Assembly: GCA_949752745.1 (NCBI GenBank) | Contig: OX457029.1 | Location: forward strand, 9,091,511-9,155,510 | DNA: 64,000 nucleotides | Source of the DNA: Protula sp. h YS-2021 | Taxonomy: Eukaryota > Annelida > Polychaeta > Sabellida > Serpulidae | Direction of reading: 5' to 3' | Shown: one piece after another, positions 35,380-45,891 of the stretch | Layout: each line of letters starts with the position of its first letter | Numbering within the stretch: position 1 is the first letter of the stretch | The notes under the pieces: model-generated | Told to the model about the DNA's origin: nothing | The model's database searches: none | Seen by the model: the letters and a program-made list of their open reading frames with translations, nothing else | Translations under genes and position numbers: made by a program

Positions 35380-36300
35380 GTCTTCCGCAAAATGCCATTA
35401 AAGTGCGTTACACTTCCATTTCTGAAGTTGTTGGTCACTACGACTGCCTGCTGTGAATTATACCACGAAAGATACGCTTTTCAATGTTATGTAGCGTATA
35501 TATATTTATATATGCTTTTGCGTCACCCTGAGAAACACGGTTAATTTGTACGTGAAGCAATTTATCTTCTGCACTTTTCTTTCATCCTTTATACTGTCTA
35601 TGCTACAGTTTTTACATTTCAGTAAGTAATTATAATATTTCTGTTTTACATATTCCAGTTGAAGTAAGCGAAAACCCTTTCTTCATTGAAATTTCCGAAA
35701 TGTTTCTCTTTGTCACATAATGTACTGATAAAATATGTTGTACTGCAGCCATGGCATTTGCAATAAAGAAATAATACATTGTTTCCAGCTAACAATGCAA
35801 CAGGAAGTTTCTTTTTGGTGCCCTCCAAACCGATTGCGTTTGTCACTCTCATGCTCACAGCCAATGCGTGGTGACTCAGCCGGAAAATTGTAAAAAATTG
35901 AGCAAAAACAAGCTTCATTCAGAAACACTTCTCGTACTGGAACACATCCTCAGGTAATAAGTTGGGACAAATAATACAGTAAGGCACACTTTTTAGCTCT
36001 TAAAATCCGCTTTTGAGCGATTGCATAGTTTTGCGAATACGATTTCCTGTTCATTTGTTCGTGCTGTGTCTCCTTTAGCGGCGTTATTTTGCCCAAACAG
36101 CAGTACACAGACCCTGGCTAAAACACAACAACAGAGGCTTTGTAGTGCGCTTTTTGCAAAACAGAGTAGTATTTAAGCTACCCAACACGGCTGGTATGCT
36201 GGATACAGAAAAAAACACTAGTACTGGACAAATAAGGAACAAGTATACGAATCTATAGCGGATAGATAGAGGCCTCAGTTGGATTATTAGTCCTTCGCCG
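35380..36300. other. AT-rich non-coding
   Basis: I see no gene. Two overlapping minus-strand frames (35646-35928) have no recognisable content. Confidence 0.3.
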
Positions 36301-36364
36301 CCGCGCGTGGCGCGGAGCGGGAGACTTATGAAACGTGTCCATCCGTCTGTCCGTCTGTCAATCT
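36301..36364. repeat. GC-rich patch with (GTCTGTCC)n
   Basis: CCGCCGCGCGTGGCGCGGAGCGG, a self-complementary GC block, is followed by CCGTCTGTCCGTCTGTCAATCTGTCTGTCC. The GC content contrasts sharply with the flanks. Confidence 0.6.
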
Positions 36365-36375
36365 GTCTGTCCTCA

Positions 36376-36700
36376 ACTGTAGTGGTAAGTTTGCAAGCGC
36401 CATATCTCAGGAACTAATACAGTTATTTCATTTCATTCTTGCAAAGAGAGAGTACATATATTGGGGGTGTGCAACGTGTGGTTATTTTTTATTTTTCTGA
36501 AAAAAATGAAAAATTACCAGATTTTTGAAATATTGTAAAAATGTGCAATTACCCCGATGTATAGTGGTAAGCTTGTACGCGCTAAATCTGTCACTATTAA
36601 AGGGATTTCATTTTTCCCTTACACAGAGAGAGAGAGAGCGTATATTGGAGGTGTGCAAAGCGTGGTTTTTTTATTTTTATCGAAAATCGGAGGAGTTAGC
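36376..36700. repeat. Two-copy tandem repeat, about 180 bp
   Basis: Blocks TGTAGTGGTAAGTTTGCAAGCGC / TATAGTGGTAAGCTTGTACGCGC, then AGAGAGAG..TATATTGGNGGTGTGCAA and TGTGGTTATTTTTTATTTTT occur twice in the same order. Confidence 0.6.
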
Positions 36701-36934
36701 GAAAAAGCGATAAAACCGGAAATTTTACTTGAAACTATTTATTATTTTTTAAAAATAAATAACTTCATGTTACAGAGCTGAGACCGGGTAATATATGTCC
36801 TATTGTTATGCGCGAAAGTGAATGCAAATGTTTGCCTAAAGCTCCCAGCTAATTTCGTGTGCCACTTTTTAACTTAACCCATAAAACTAGCAATTGTAAC
36901 TTAATACATAGATGTCGTATACCCCGGTCACTCA

Positions 36935-37435
36935 GATTATTTCCATTGGCCTATATTATTCGCCTAATACCTAAAAAGAATAAAAACTTAACCAATTTAA
37001 AAAACTGGTGTTCAATTAGTTTCCTGAAAGTTGATGTGAAAATTTCAACTCATGCTTTAACGTCGAGACTACTGAAAGTTCTGCTAAAAATTATTGGAGT
37101 GCATCGATTATTTATATAGACAGAAAAAGAAGGATTTCTATTGTTTATCGATTTTGAAAAGGCGTTTGGCAATTCTAGACAAGTGTCGTGAGTACTTTAA
37201 TCTTGGTTCTTCTGTAAGTAATTGAATTAAAATTATTTATAACAATATAGAAACTTGTGTCTTCAACAATGAAATAGAAGCAGATATTTTAAAATATTTA
37301 ATGGCGTTAGACAAGGCGATCCCCTCTCTGCCTTATTAGTTATGATTGATGTTCTGGCAAGTATTGTTAGGAAAAATAAAGGGAAAAGGGGCATACAAGT
37401 TGGTTGTACAGAAGCTAAGATTGTAACGAATTAAA
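36935..37435 (+). pseudogene. L1/Tx1-like LINE reverse transcriptase fragment
   Basis: Words in correct order over three frames: IIRLIPKKNKNLTNLKNWCS (RT finger), LFIDFEKAFG near 37141 (catalytic Asp box FDFxKAFD), IKIIYNNIETCVFNN, then NGVRQGDPLSALLVMIDVLA and KNKGKRGIQVG. The YADD box is not recognisable after this. Frameshifts and stops show it is a relic. Confidence 0.8.
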
Positions 37436-38985
37436 ACATGTAATTAAAACCGTTGCCACCTGCAAGAAGATAGCAGTCTTCTGGTCTTTATAATAACGCT
37501 GGCTTGATGCTAATTTTCTGGGGAAAAGCTTTTGGCGTTAAGCACGCCAGTAAAATTGTTGGGAATATTTAAAAGAGAGACACAAATAGGACTAAATTTT
37601 ATTGCTGACTTTGTTATACTTCAAGCAAAAATATTTATACCTAAGTGTAACAGAAAACAGGATGAAGTCTATTTCTGTGCGTTTTTTAAGATTCCTTAAA
37701 TCTGTTGTTGTAATTGTAATTGTAAAGCTTAGATCAAATAGAAAGCAGTATTTGAAAGTAAAATATGGATATTAGAAATATATGTCTTAGCTTGATAAAT
37801 ATATTCGTATCAGTTTCTGTAAATGCAGAGAATAATAAAAATAAAAAGGTTTCCAGTATGATTCACACATGTCTTTACTTGACCCCAAAATAAAAAAGAA
37901 TATAATTGATATACAGTCCATAACATAACCTAAGGGTAGGTTTAATGGGACACAAAAGGCAGAACATTCTGATAATCATTATTATAAAAAATTAGAGACT
38001 GAATCATTGCAGAGATATACAGCCTACCCTGGTTTTCGTTGATAAGCACGAATATATTAAATAAACTGTTGAAATTTTCCGTATATTTCATTAGCTTAAA
38101 GTTTCAACTGGAAATATTGATGAAGCAAAATGAAAAGAAGGGACTAGCAAGCTCACAGAAATTTAGACAAATGAACAAAATAGTGAATGCCTGTCTCTGC
38201 ATGTGATAATATGTGCCAAATATGTTAAATTGATGAGGACTGCCAACGGTAGGCTACCACCAAACAGTATGTTAAAAAGACGCCTCGGGTATATTTACAA
38301 GTGGTCTATCAAGCGGAATATACTTACACTTCTCTAACTCCGTGGCACTGAATGGTGTTTTCATGTTTGGTGTTAGTAACGGTCGAACACTAAATTCGGG
38401 TTGTGCGAGGTGGAAGGGTGCGTGCACTGTAATTCGTTAGGTGGCGATCATAGACTGGCTTCTGTCATGTCTGAAAACCAAACAGAATGGAGGCCATGAA
38501 ATAACAGTACACGCCCAGCTAACTCACGTTAAACACATCCTCATCACTTCAAGCTTTGCTCCATAAAAACACATCTAAAATTGCAATCAGCAGCAAATGT
38601 AGACCATTCCTAGACGAAAGGAGAAGATTTTAGGCTTAATAGAGTTTGAAGTCTTCTTAATGTGACATTGAAAGTATCAACATACTTTTCCCTATTGAAC
38701 AGCTTCAAAATAAATGTGTTAAAATTTATTTGAAGCAATTAAGTTGCAAAAACAGGGCCTCTACTCACTTCTTATGACACCAACAAAGGCGTCGTGATTG
38801 GGTCTTATCACGACAAAACGATACAAACGATACAAAGATAAGACGGATTTATGATGTTACTACACATAAAAATTACAAAATTTCGAAGGTTTTATATGAG
38901 GTCCTTAATCTTCAAGGTAAGGTTTCTTTCTCTTTAAAATAACAAGAAAAGAAGAAATAAAAACTTTTCTAGTTTAGAATATAGA
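37436..38985. other. AT-rich non-coding, possibly LINE tail
   Basis: No frame keeps a recognisable domain. The stretch ends abruptly at the start of Polinton homology near 38988. Confidence 0.3.
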
Positions 38986-38987
38986 TT

Positions 38988-40070
38988 TTGATTGATTTAG
39001 AACACCTGCATTCAATCCATGATCGTCATAATCACTACCCAGTGGCTCCAGAACGGAAATGCGTCAAAGTAGGAGTACAGTCAAAAGCCACGGAAAGATC
39101 TAAACATGGAAGGCAAACCTGCTGAAAGGCTCATTCCCAACCTATGCAACAAGAAGAAATATGTGCTTTATTATAGGAATTTGCAGCAGTACGTCTCACT
39201 AGGGTTGAAAGTCACCAATGTGCACTGTGCCATCATGTTTGGACAGAGCAAATGGCTGGAGAAATACATTACCTTGAACACGGAAAAGAGAACAATGGCC
39301 AAGAACCCGCTTGAGAAAGATTTCTTTAAACTGATGAACAATTCTGTGTTTGGCAAAACCACGGAAAATGTGAAAAAGCCAATCGATGTTGAACCTGTCC
39401 ACAGAGAAAAGCGGTTCAAGAAACTGGTGGTTAAACCCTCTTTCCGCAAATCCAGAATTTTCAACGAAGATTTAACCGCCGTACATTTACGCAAAGTGGA
39501 TTTGCTTCTGGATAAATCCTTTCAAGTCGGCAATTCTTGACCTCAGCAAAGTGCTTATGTTTGACTTTCATGACAATTACATCATGACCAAGTATCCCAA
39601 TGCCAAGTTTTTGTTGTTCAGCAACGCCGACAGTCTATGGTATGATATAGAAACGAAAGATATCTACAAGATCTGCAAGATGCTGTGTTGTCCGACACAA
39701 GTGACTATCCGACAGATCATTTCCTACATTCCAACTCGAACAGAAACGTGCTTGAGAAAATGAAAAACGAGACGGCAGGCATTCCCATTGAAGAATTTGT
39801 AGGACTCGGGCCGAAAATGTACAGCTTAATGTATGGCGGGAAAGAAAAGCATCACTCGAGCTTGTCAAATATGTGCAGTTTAGAGACAGTTTGCTCAACC
39901 AAACTCAGATGATAGCTACTGGACACATTATTCGAGGTCATGACTACTAGTTTCTCTCGAAGAAGTTGAGGAAAGTAGCCCTCTCCCCATATGATGACAA
40001 GCGGTACGTGCTGAATGATGGCTATTCCACCTTAGAGCATGGAAATTACAAGACAAAACTATAAAAGGAG
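38988..40070 (+). pseudogene. PolB C-terminal half (Polinton copy 1)
   Basis: It aligns from the region between polymerase motifs A and B to the end of copy 2 PolB. Motif B is kept (KDFFKLMNNSVFGKT). Motif C reads FSNADS instead of the catalytic SDTDS, so both catalytic Asp positions are altered. Frameshifts occur near 39530 and 39690 and a stop near 40032. The exonuclease domain and motif A are missing. Confidence 0.88.
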
Positions 40071-40121
40071 GAGACTCTTCAAATTAAGAGTTATTTGAGG
40101 TGCAGACATTGAAGCGTTAAC

Positions 40122-40440
40122 ATGGAAGTCATAGGTCGTAAGATATCTATAACTGATATGGATACTCTACCCGTTACAGTCAGTAATCCTACCACAAGAA
40201 GTTGAAAGTGGAGACGCCACCACAGTCGTGGGAAGAAATGCTTTCTCTAGGAAATGGAAAGTACATTAAAATTATGAAATAAAAAATAAGGGAGTGGTTA
40301 ACATTCGCAAGTACCCCAGAGATAAGGGGACTGGAAGAAACCGTCCTACGAAAAAGGATATTTTTCTGACAGTGCCTTAATTGAAAATGTTGAAGAAGTA
40401 GGTGAAAGAAGTGGATAAAAGGCTTCAAAGATAAGGAGAC
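40122..40440 (+). pseudogene. PC4-like ORF remnant (Polinton copy 1)
   Basis: It is nucleotide-homologous to the 118-residue PC4-like gene of copy 2: PQSWEEMLSLGNGKYIKIMK, VVNIRK, TGRNRPTKK. Stops and shifts break it. A TATAAAAGGAGGAG box at about 40060 precedes the start, as in copy 2. It is followed directly by the next ORF with only one GAGACAGCTCATA block between. Confidence 0.75.
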
Positions 40441-40463
40441 AGCTCATAATTGGTGTGTGACTG

Positions 40464-41030
40464 TTGAACGGAATGAAAGACCTTTTAGCGGATTATGAAC
40501 TCATTACAAATCACGTCTCATATCTGAGAAGCGCGTTTGATGACATTGTGCTAAGGCATTTTGGAAAACATATTATACTATCGCCTGAAGCACAATCCGT
40601 GTTGAAGGATAATCTACAGGATTTAGAAGTGCGTGTGACTGAGAACTGTTTAGACGTGTTTGTACAATTCCGCGAGTATGACGAGCTTACAGAATACTAC
40701 GACTACATGGCCCTCAACACAGTGGAATGGTGCGCTCTGTTACAAGCATCGGATTGGAAAGAACCTGACGCTGGAATTCAAAAAGGACTTGACAGTGCAA
40801 CTCATTCAGGGTACTAAGTCCATTAAGCTGACAAATCCCATGTGGGTTATGGTGATGGACATATGAACTGAACATAAAAATGTTAAAATAATAGTTTGGT
40901 AATGTGAGTTATGTAAGTTTTCATAGCATTTACAAATGTGGGTGCAATGCCTATGCTACATATATTAATTTAGATTGTAATGAATGGCAGTCATTTATCA
41001 ATGTATTGAATGTTATTGTAAAAACAGGTG
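40464..41030 (+). pseudogene. Polinton ORF of unknown function, +1 shift (copy 1)
   Basis: The first frame (from ATG 40464) matches copy 2: DIVLRHFGKHIILS, RVTENCLDVFVQFREYDEL, LNTVEWCALLQ. At TGGAAAGAACC (40755-40765) homology to copy 2 moves to the +1 frame: GKNLTLEFK, GTKSIKLTNPM. Copy 2 changes frame at the same bases. Downstream homology decays to about 41030. Confidence 0.75.
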
Positions 41031-41303
41031 TTAAAAACGGTTTAAGGTAGAATAATTGTTTATCTTATGTATGTAGAAAAAAAAAGAAAGTTTTTTTTGT
41101 GAAATGTAAAAATAATCGTAACACAATAAATAGAAAGCTGTATACAACTGTCAACTTTTCATTTACAATAAATGAGATTGGCAATGAGATTGGTAATTAC
41201 CACACCATATCTAATACAACTAATACATCAATAAAATAATGGTTATAATGTCTATATACAAAATCCTTGACCAGAAAATCACCATCACTTCTTCTCAATA
41301 CAT

Positions 41304-41654
41304 CTAAAATATCAAACATTTTATGATCTCTAGCTCTATGTAATATATAATATACAGAATAAAACCGCAAGTATTGGAAATGAGCTGTTGTAATGGTATG
41401 GCATTATACACATAGTCATTACTTGAAAACTTTTCTAAACGATTATCTATAGGTGCAAATCCATGAGTCAAAATATTCCACAACGTCGTCAAAGTGCACG
41501 ACAACCCAATGTTCACCAGGTCATCATGCTTGTCTGTATTGATGACATAGGCTCCTTGCTGTAATGTTGGCAGTTGATCCATAGGGAATGCTCCTTGGAA
41601 TAAGTCTTTTGTGATATCATGGGTCAATATGGGATCTATTTGCCTTGTGGTCAT
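41304..41654 (-). pseudogene. Adenain-type protease remnant (Polinton copy 1)
   Basis: The ends match copy 2 (DLFQGAFPMDQLPTLQQGAY and NAIPLQQLISNTCGF), but the middle is frame-shifted so that the His box (GEHWVV) and Asp box (EYFDS) fall in another frame. The C-terminal Cys region is also degraded. Confidence 0.85.
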
Positions 41655-41659
41655 GACTG

Positions 41660-42645
41660 GTAGTCGAACTGAATACTACGATTCGCACTTATTTCAACAA
41701 TGTTGTCATATCAGTATAGACTATGACATTGACTGATTTTGCAAGGCACCTTCAAAGTTTATCTCTACCCGCAAGTTTCCATGCTCGATAAGGGCGTAAT
41801 GATCATCACCATTATAGTCACGTGTTAAGTCGAAAGAAACTAAAGCATAACCTCTAGGCCAATCTTCCCGTTTTATTATGCAACTTTTCTCACCAATTCA
41901 ATTATTAAAAGATTTTGAAAGGAGTTTCAAAAGCGTCAAGATATTTGTCCCGATTAATGCTAAGCTTGAAAGGTTTGAATAGGATTGGTTCACCATCAGC
42001 GTAAAGTTGCATATGATTAAGACTAAAATGTTTCATTATGAGCCATTCCAATGACAATATGTTTTGGTAATTGTTCTAAAAATGTTATCTTTCACAAAAG
42101 ATTGAAATCCCGCGGGAATGGCAAAAATTGTACATTCCTATTTGGTAACAGGAAACTTGGCAGGAAGTTTCATCAATGCATCTGTATGTCCTAACTAGAT
42201 ACCTGGACTAGCCTTCACTTTGCGAATGGTTAAAAACGCATCTATCACTCCTATCTAAGATATTATTTGCAGCCATTAATGCATATTCATCTTTTTGTCT
42301 ATGTAAATGCAATTTCATACTGATGCCATTGGGAAGATAACGATCAAGCTCAAACAAATCTACCCTTAAAGCACCTGTAGACATAAACTCACGGCTTAGA
42401 CGTGTATAAAAATAATGATTATGTAAACCATCATTTCCTGCTTCAGGTATTTCACCACCTTTAGCATTAACATGAAAATCTGTTATATACTTTTCATGAT
42501 TAACTATTTTCACCGCATGAGCATCCATTGATCCAGCAGTATCTTTGTACATGAGACGCATAGAGCGCTCAGAATTAAAACTTGAGTCATGAATGAGGTG
42601 AGAAATGATGCTAGTATAACCATGGGTATTGTTACTATGTGAAAT
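41660..42645 (-). pseudogene. Major capsid protein remnant (Polinton copy 1)
   Basis: From 42645 downward: LISHSNNTHGYTSIISHLIH, SERSMRLMYKDTAGSM, then decayed strands, and near 41850 the conserved C-terminal word SFDLT with DDHYALIEHGNLRVEINF. The N-terminal third is missing through the deletion joining it to the Cys-rich ORF. Stops and shifts break the rest. It keeps a base that copy 2 lacks before FDLT. Confidence 0.85.
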
Positions 42646-42865
42646 CAATCGATATTTCTTACAACGCTGATTTGCATTGTCCAACACTTTATCTAAGTGA
42701 ATATAATATTTAGCTTCATTCCAATATGCATAGACAATTGCGGAATGACAAGCATATTCTTGACACTCTTCATTTTGACAAGCAGAACATTCTAAACATG
42801 CAAAATTTTTTTCATAGCAGATAACATTTCTTCACACTATGTTTTTTGCACAATATATCGTTTCA
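42646..42865 (-). pseudogene. Cys-rich small ORF remnant, fused to capsid remnant
   Basis: It matches 48433-48665 of copy 2 (CSACQNEECQEY.., YWNEAKYYIHLDKVLDNANQ). At the end of this homology the sequence jumps straight into capsid sequence, so one frame (42208-42687) is a chimera made by an internal deletion. Confidence 0.8.
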
Positions 42866-42880
42866 ATACAATGCCTGCCA

Positions 42881-43185
42881 TTATACTGTATTATAGATTA
42901 ACCACTCTCTCACTTCATCAAACAGTCTTGGATCACACCGAGCAAAGTGAAATGATGCTTCCACATCAAACACCTCAGCTCCTTGAATGCCTGAAAGCGC
43001 ACACTCTGCCGTGAAATAATCACGTAAGTTTGACAAGTTCAGCATTGAATGAACAAGTTCCCAATAGATGCTAAAGTGTTGTAGTTGTTCTTCAATAGAA
43101 CCAAAACGTGCCAGTTCAGTTATCATGTAGTCCACGTACTTCTCCTAGAAACACGTTTCTACATCCATCCCGCATTTCCGTATGG
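42881..43185 (-). pseudogene. Small Polinton ORF (copy 1), one nonsense codon
   Basis: The homologue of copy 2 48146-48433: YVDYMITELARFGSIEEQLQ, FARCDPRLFDEVREWLIY. A TAG lies eight codons after the ATG at about 43174, a different place from the stop in copy 2. Function unknown. Confidence 0.7.
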
Positions 43186-43253
43186 TGGTTGAATAATAAT
43201 ATAACACACCTGCACACTATGACAGCTGGCGAGCAAATTATTTAAAAAAAGTC

Positions 43254-43890
43254 TTACACTCCAGATACTGTTAGCGAGCCACACTTCGTGCAGAAGTTGT
43301 CCTTTTCACACATCTTGCCATTGTGCTTGTGGCAGTGACAATCATACTCACTGGCATATTTGCAAGCACCACAATATTCACAGGTAAGTCTAATCTGATT
43401 TTGCACGTTCATATTCTCCAATTGAAGTTCAGCCAGTCTTCCCTTGGATAGCTTTGATACCTTTATCCGATTGTCTCTTTGCAGTTTGATGACAGTTTTC
43501 ACGCCATGACATTCCGTAAATAGTTCAGGTTTGGCGAATAAGACTGACTTGATGTTATCCATCTCATGAAGCATTGTCTCCCATTCACCATTATTCATGT
43601 TAATGTAATACGTGTATACTGTCCGTTTAAACAGCGATGTGCGCACAAAACGCACATAACATATGCTTTGGTATGAAATGACTTCAGGCCACTTCGTTTG
43701 CGCTAAGTACAGTTTGAAGCCAATGTTGCGTAAATTTCTCAAGTTCTGGCACACAATCTTCCACATAGATGGCACCAATGCAAGCCACTTCTCTCCCTGC
43801 TCGAAGAAAGGGCCCAAATTCTCCATGCTCTACAGTAATGTTTAGGTTCACACTAATTTTAAAGCTGCTTGTCTTCTGGATAGACATTGA
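43254..43890 (-). pseudogene. Zinc-ribbon Polinton ORF (copy 1), frameshifted
   Basis: Two overlapping frames (43887-43684 and 43826-43254) together match the 206-residue protein at 47461 of copy 2, including CEYCGACKYASEYDCHCHKH and FCTKCGSLTVS. One base change near 43790 shifts the frame. A TATAAAAGGAG box lies at about 43915-43925, upstream. Confidence 0.8.
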
Positions 43891-44029
43891 ATGCTGACTT
43901 GGCCCTCTTCATTCGCTCCTTTTATACGGTATCACATGCATGTTTTCACGAGATGGTTGTAACATCGTGGAGTAAGCTCGCTGAAAGCACCAAGAAAGGC
44001 AGACTGTCTGTTAGAGATTGTCTCATGAC

Positions 44030-44440
44030 GATTACGTGTGGGGAGTGGGGGGGGGGGAGGGCCCCACATACCATGGCAAACCATGATGTAATGTGTTCCA
44101 AAAAAAAAGTTTTCTGAAGATTCACACACCTTTACTGCCGAAGGGGGGGGGGGTGGTAAAAATACCAAAAATGTTCAGAATCGTCTGAAACGTCTAAATA
44201 TGCAAAAATCACAAAATTTTCCCACCGAGGGATGGGGTGATCAATAAACCAAAAATCTTCAGAATCGTCTGAAACGTCTAATTATTCAAAAATCACAAAA
44301 TTTGCCCACCGAGGATGGGGGGGGGGGGGTAAAAAACAAAACTGTTCAAAGCCGTCTGAAACGTCTAACTATGCAAAATTACAAAATTTTTCCACCGAGG
44401 GTCCTGGGGGTGGGGGGGGGGGGGGGTCTGACGACTATGT
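44030..44440. repeat. G-rich tandem repeat, unit about 90-95 bp
   Basis: Three to four units of CAGAATCGTCTGAAACGTCTAA ... AATCACAAAATTTNCCCACCGAGG with long G runs. It fills the gap between Polinton copies 1 and 2. G runs of 9-13 could form quadruplexes. Confidence 0.75.
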
Positions 44441-44742
44441 TATAGACGGGGGGAGTGGCCCAGAACTCTTGTTTTCCAACTACTTTTAAAATGTATTTAT
44501 TAGTAGTGATATGTTTTGAAGTGACTTAAAAAAAGACTAAGGAAAACGTGGTTTGCAAGTGCCACCGTTTCGATGTAATTCATAATTATCATACAATTTA
44601 ATCACTTAAGAAGCTTATGAATAACAAAGAAAATAACATGGGGAAAAGCCTACAATAAAAGATGCTTCCATAACATGGGTTTAATTTTGTGCATGTAATT
44701 ATTATGATAGTAGTTGAGAAACGAGAGTTTAAGCACAGGAAG

Positions 44743-44880
44743 TGACGTCATCATGACGTCACGAGGTGTGCTAGAACTCTCATGAGAGTTTAAGCACAGT
44801 GACGTCATAATGACGTCATAGGATGTTCTGGAACAGATATTAAAGCGCGCGCCCGTGTCAATGACGTCATCATGACGTCA
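44743..44880. promoter_or_regulatory. Six CRE palindromes (TGACGTCA) in three pairs, left repeat
   Basis: TGACGTCA occurs at 44743, 44754, 44800, 44811, 44862 and 44873. Every pair is 11 bp apart start to start. TGACGTCA is the full binding site of CREB/ATF-type bZIP factors. A palindrome TCACGTGA (E-box type) follows at 44884. Confidence 0.75.
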
Positions 44881-44889
44881 TTCGTCACG

Positions 44890-44958
44890 TGACCTGTCAA
44901 TCATGTGTCACATGACCTGTCAATCATGTGTCACATGACCTGTCAATCATGTATATGA
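44890..44958. repeat. Three 23-bp repeats with TGACCT
   Basis: TGACCTGTCAATCATGTGTC begins at 44890, 44913 and 44936. TGACCT is the nuclear-receptor half-site complement (AGGTCA). Regulatory use is only a guess. Confidence 0.6.
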
Positions 44959-44987
44959 GGAAAATTTTCCCGATCATAAACCTTCTG

Positions 44988-45072
44988 GCCTGAATGGCTC
45001 AGTTGGTAGAGCGCAGGGCCCGTAAGCGGACCCATGATCTGAAGGTCAATGGATCGAACCCGCCCTCGGGCA
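44988..45072 (+). tRNA. tRNA-like unit A, left repeat (Met-CAT-like, extra hairpin)
   Basis: The 85-nt unit has an acceptor stem with 6 of 7 pairs (GCCTGAA / CTCGGGC), a perfect D stem GCTC/GAGC in TGGCTCAGTTGGTAGAGC (A box) and GGATCGAACCC (B box). CATGATCTGAAGGTC resembles the anticodon side of tRNA-Met(CAT). About 13 extra bases before the anticodon make a hairpin, GGGCCCG-TAAG-CGGACCC. The T stem has only three pairs. It is probably a tRNA-derived Pol III unit, not a working tRNA. Confidence 0.6.
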
Positions 45073-45084
45073 TCACTTTCATAT

Positions 45085-45275
45085 CATGGGGACCCCCCCC
45101 CTGGTGAAGAATCATACCATGGGGACCCCCCTGGTGAAGAATCATATACCATGGGGACCTCCCCCCCCCTGGTCAAGAATCATATAGCATGGGGACCCCC
45201 CCTCCCCCCTGGTCAAGAATCATATAGCATGGGGACACCCCCCCTGGTGAACAATCATATACCATGGGACCCCCC
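45085..45275. repeat. Minisatellite of about 32 bp in the inverted repeat
   Basis: ATCATATACCATGGGGACCCCCCCTGGTGAAGA recurs six times. Its mirror is at 62700-62910. C-run lengths vary between units and between the two repeats. Confidence 0.85.
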
Positions 45276-45805
45276 CTAGGATGTGATTCAACACTCCTAT
45301 AAGAGCACATTGTCTGTGCACATATGCATCATTCATGCTCTGACTGCCGTTGGATACACATGGAAAAAAAGTGAAAACAGTTGCTCTTACCTATTGTGTT
45401 GTGCTGTGCTGTTGAAGAACAAGTGAAGGATTGACTGGAATACACATAGGAGACGAAGTGAAACATTAGTTATTCTTTGGAAAAGGAAAGTGAACGATTG
45501 GTTATTCTTTGGAAAGGAAGTGAAAGATTGGAGACGAATTGACAAAACAGTCGTGGTAAGTGACACTGTTACACTATGTAACATTATGTGACACTATGTA
45601 ACATTATGTGACACTATGTAACACTGTTACACTATGTAACATTATGTGGCACTATGTAACCCTATGTGACACTGTGTAACATAATGTAACACTATGTGAC
45701 ACTATGTGACTATGTAACATCATATAGCTATATGACTATGTAATTGCTATGTGAACATAATTAGTCTAACGTATGTATGTCATTATCAGATCGTTCAACA
45801 GACAA

Positions 45806-45878
45806 GCCGCGATAGCTCAGTTGGCAGAGCAAATGGCTAGCAACCTGAGAGTCCCGGGATCGATCCCCCATCAGGGCA
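45806..45878 (+). tRNA. tRNA-like unit B, left repeat, with T-run terminator
   Basis: It is exactly 73 nt, the canonical tRNA length. D arm TAGCTCAGTTGGCAGAGC is perfect and is an exact A box; GGATCGATCCC is a B box. Acceptor pairs 5 of 7. The anticodon loop CTAGCAA would give AGC (Ala). Anticodon and T stems are weak (2 and 3 pairs). Nine T residues follow at 45883-45891, a Pol III terminator. It is probably transcribed but degenerate as a tRNA. Confidence 0.6.
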
Positions 45879-45882
45879 AAAC

Positions 45883-45891
45883 TTTTTTTTT
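45883..45891 (+). terminator. Pol III type T-run terminator
   Basis: Nine T residues start four bases after tRNA-like unit B and more T runs follow to 45908. Confidence 0.6.

Larger units (their letters stand above)
38988..43930 (-). mobile_element. Polinton (Maverick) copy 1, truncated relic
   Basis: Gene order mirrors copy 2 in reverse: on plus, PolB C-terminal half, PC4-like, unknown ORF; then on minus, protease, major capsid, Cys-rich ORF, small ORF, zinc-ribbon ORF. It has no terminal inverted repeats, no 5' half of PolB, and lacks the integrase-to-penton block. Identity to copy 2 by eye is roughly 75-85 percent, so it is a related but distinct copy. Confidence 0.9.

Noticed and set aside
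45387..45584. 65-codon frame identical to one at 62391-62588
   Set aside because: It again mirrors the inverted repeats and has no domain or initiation context.
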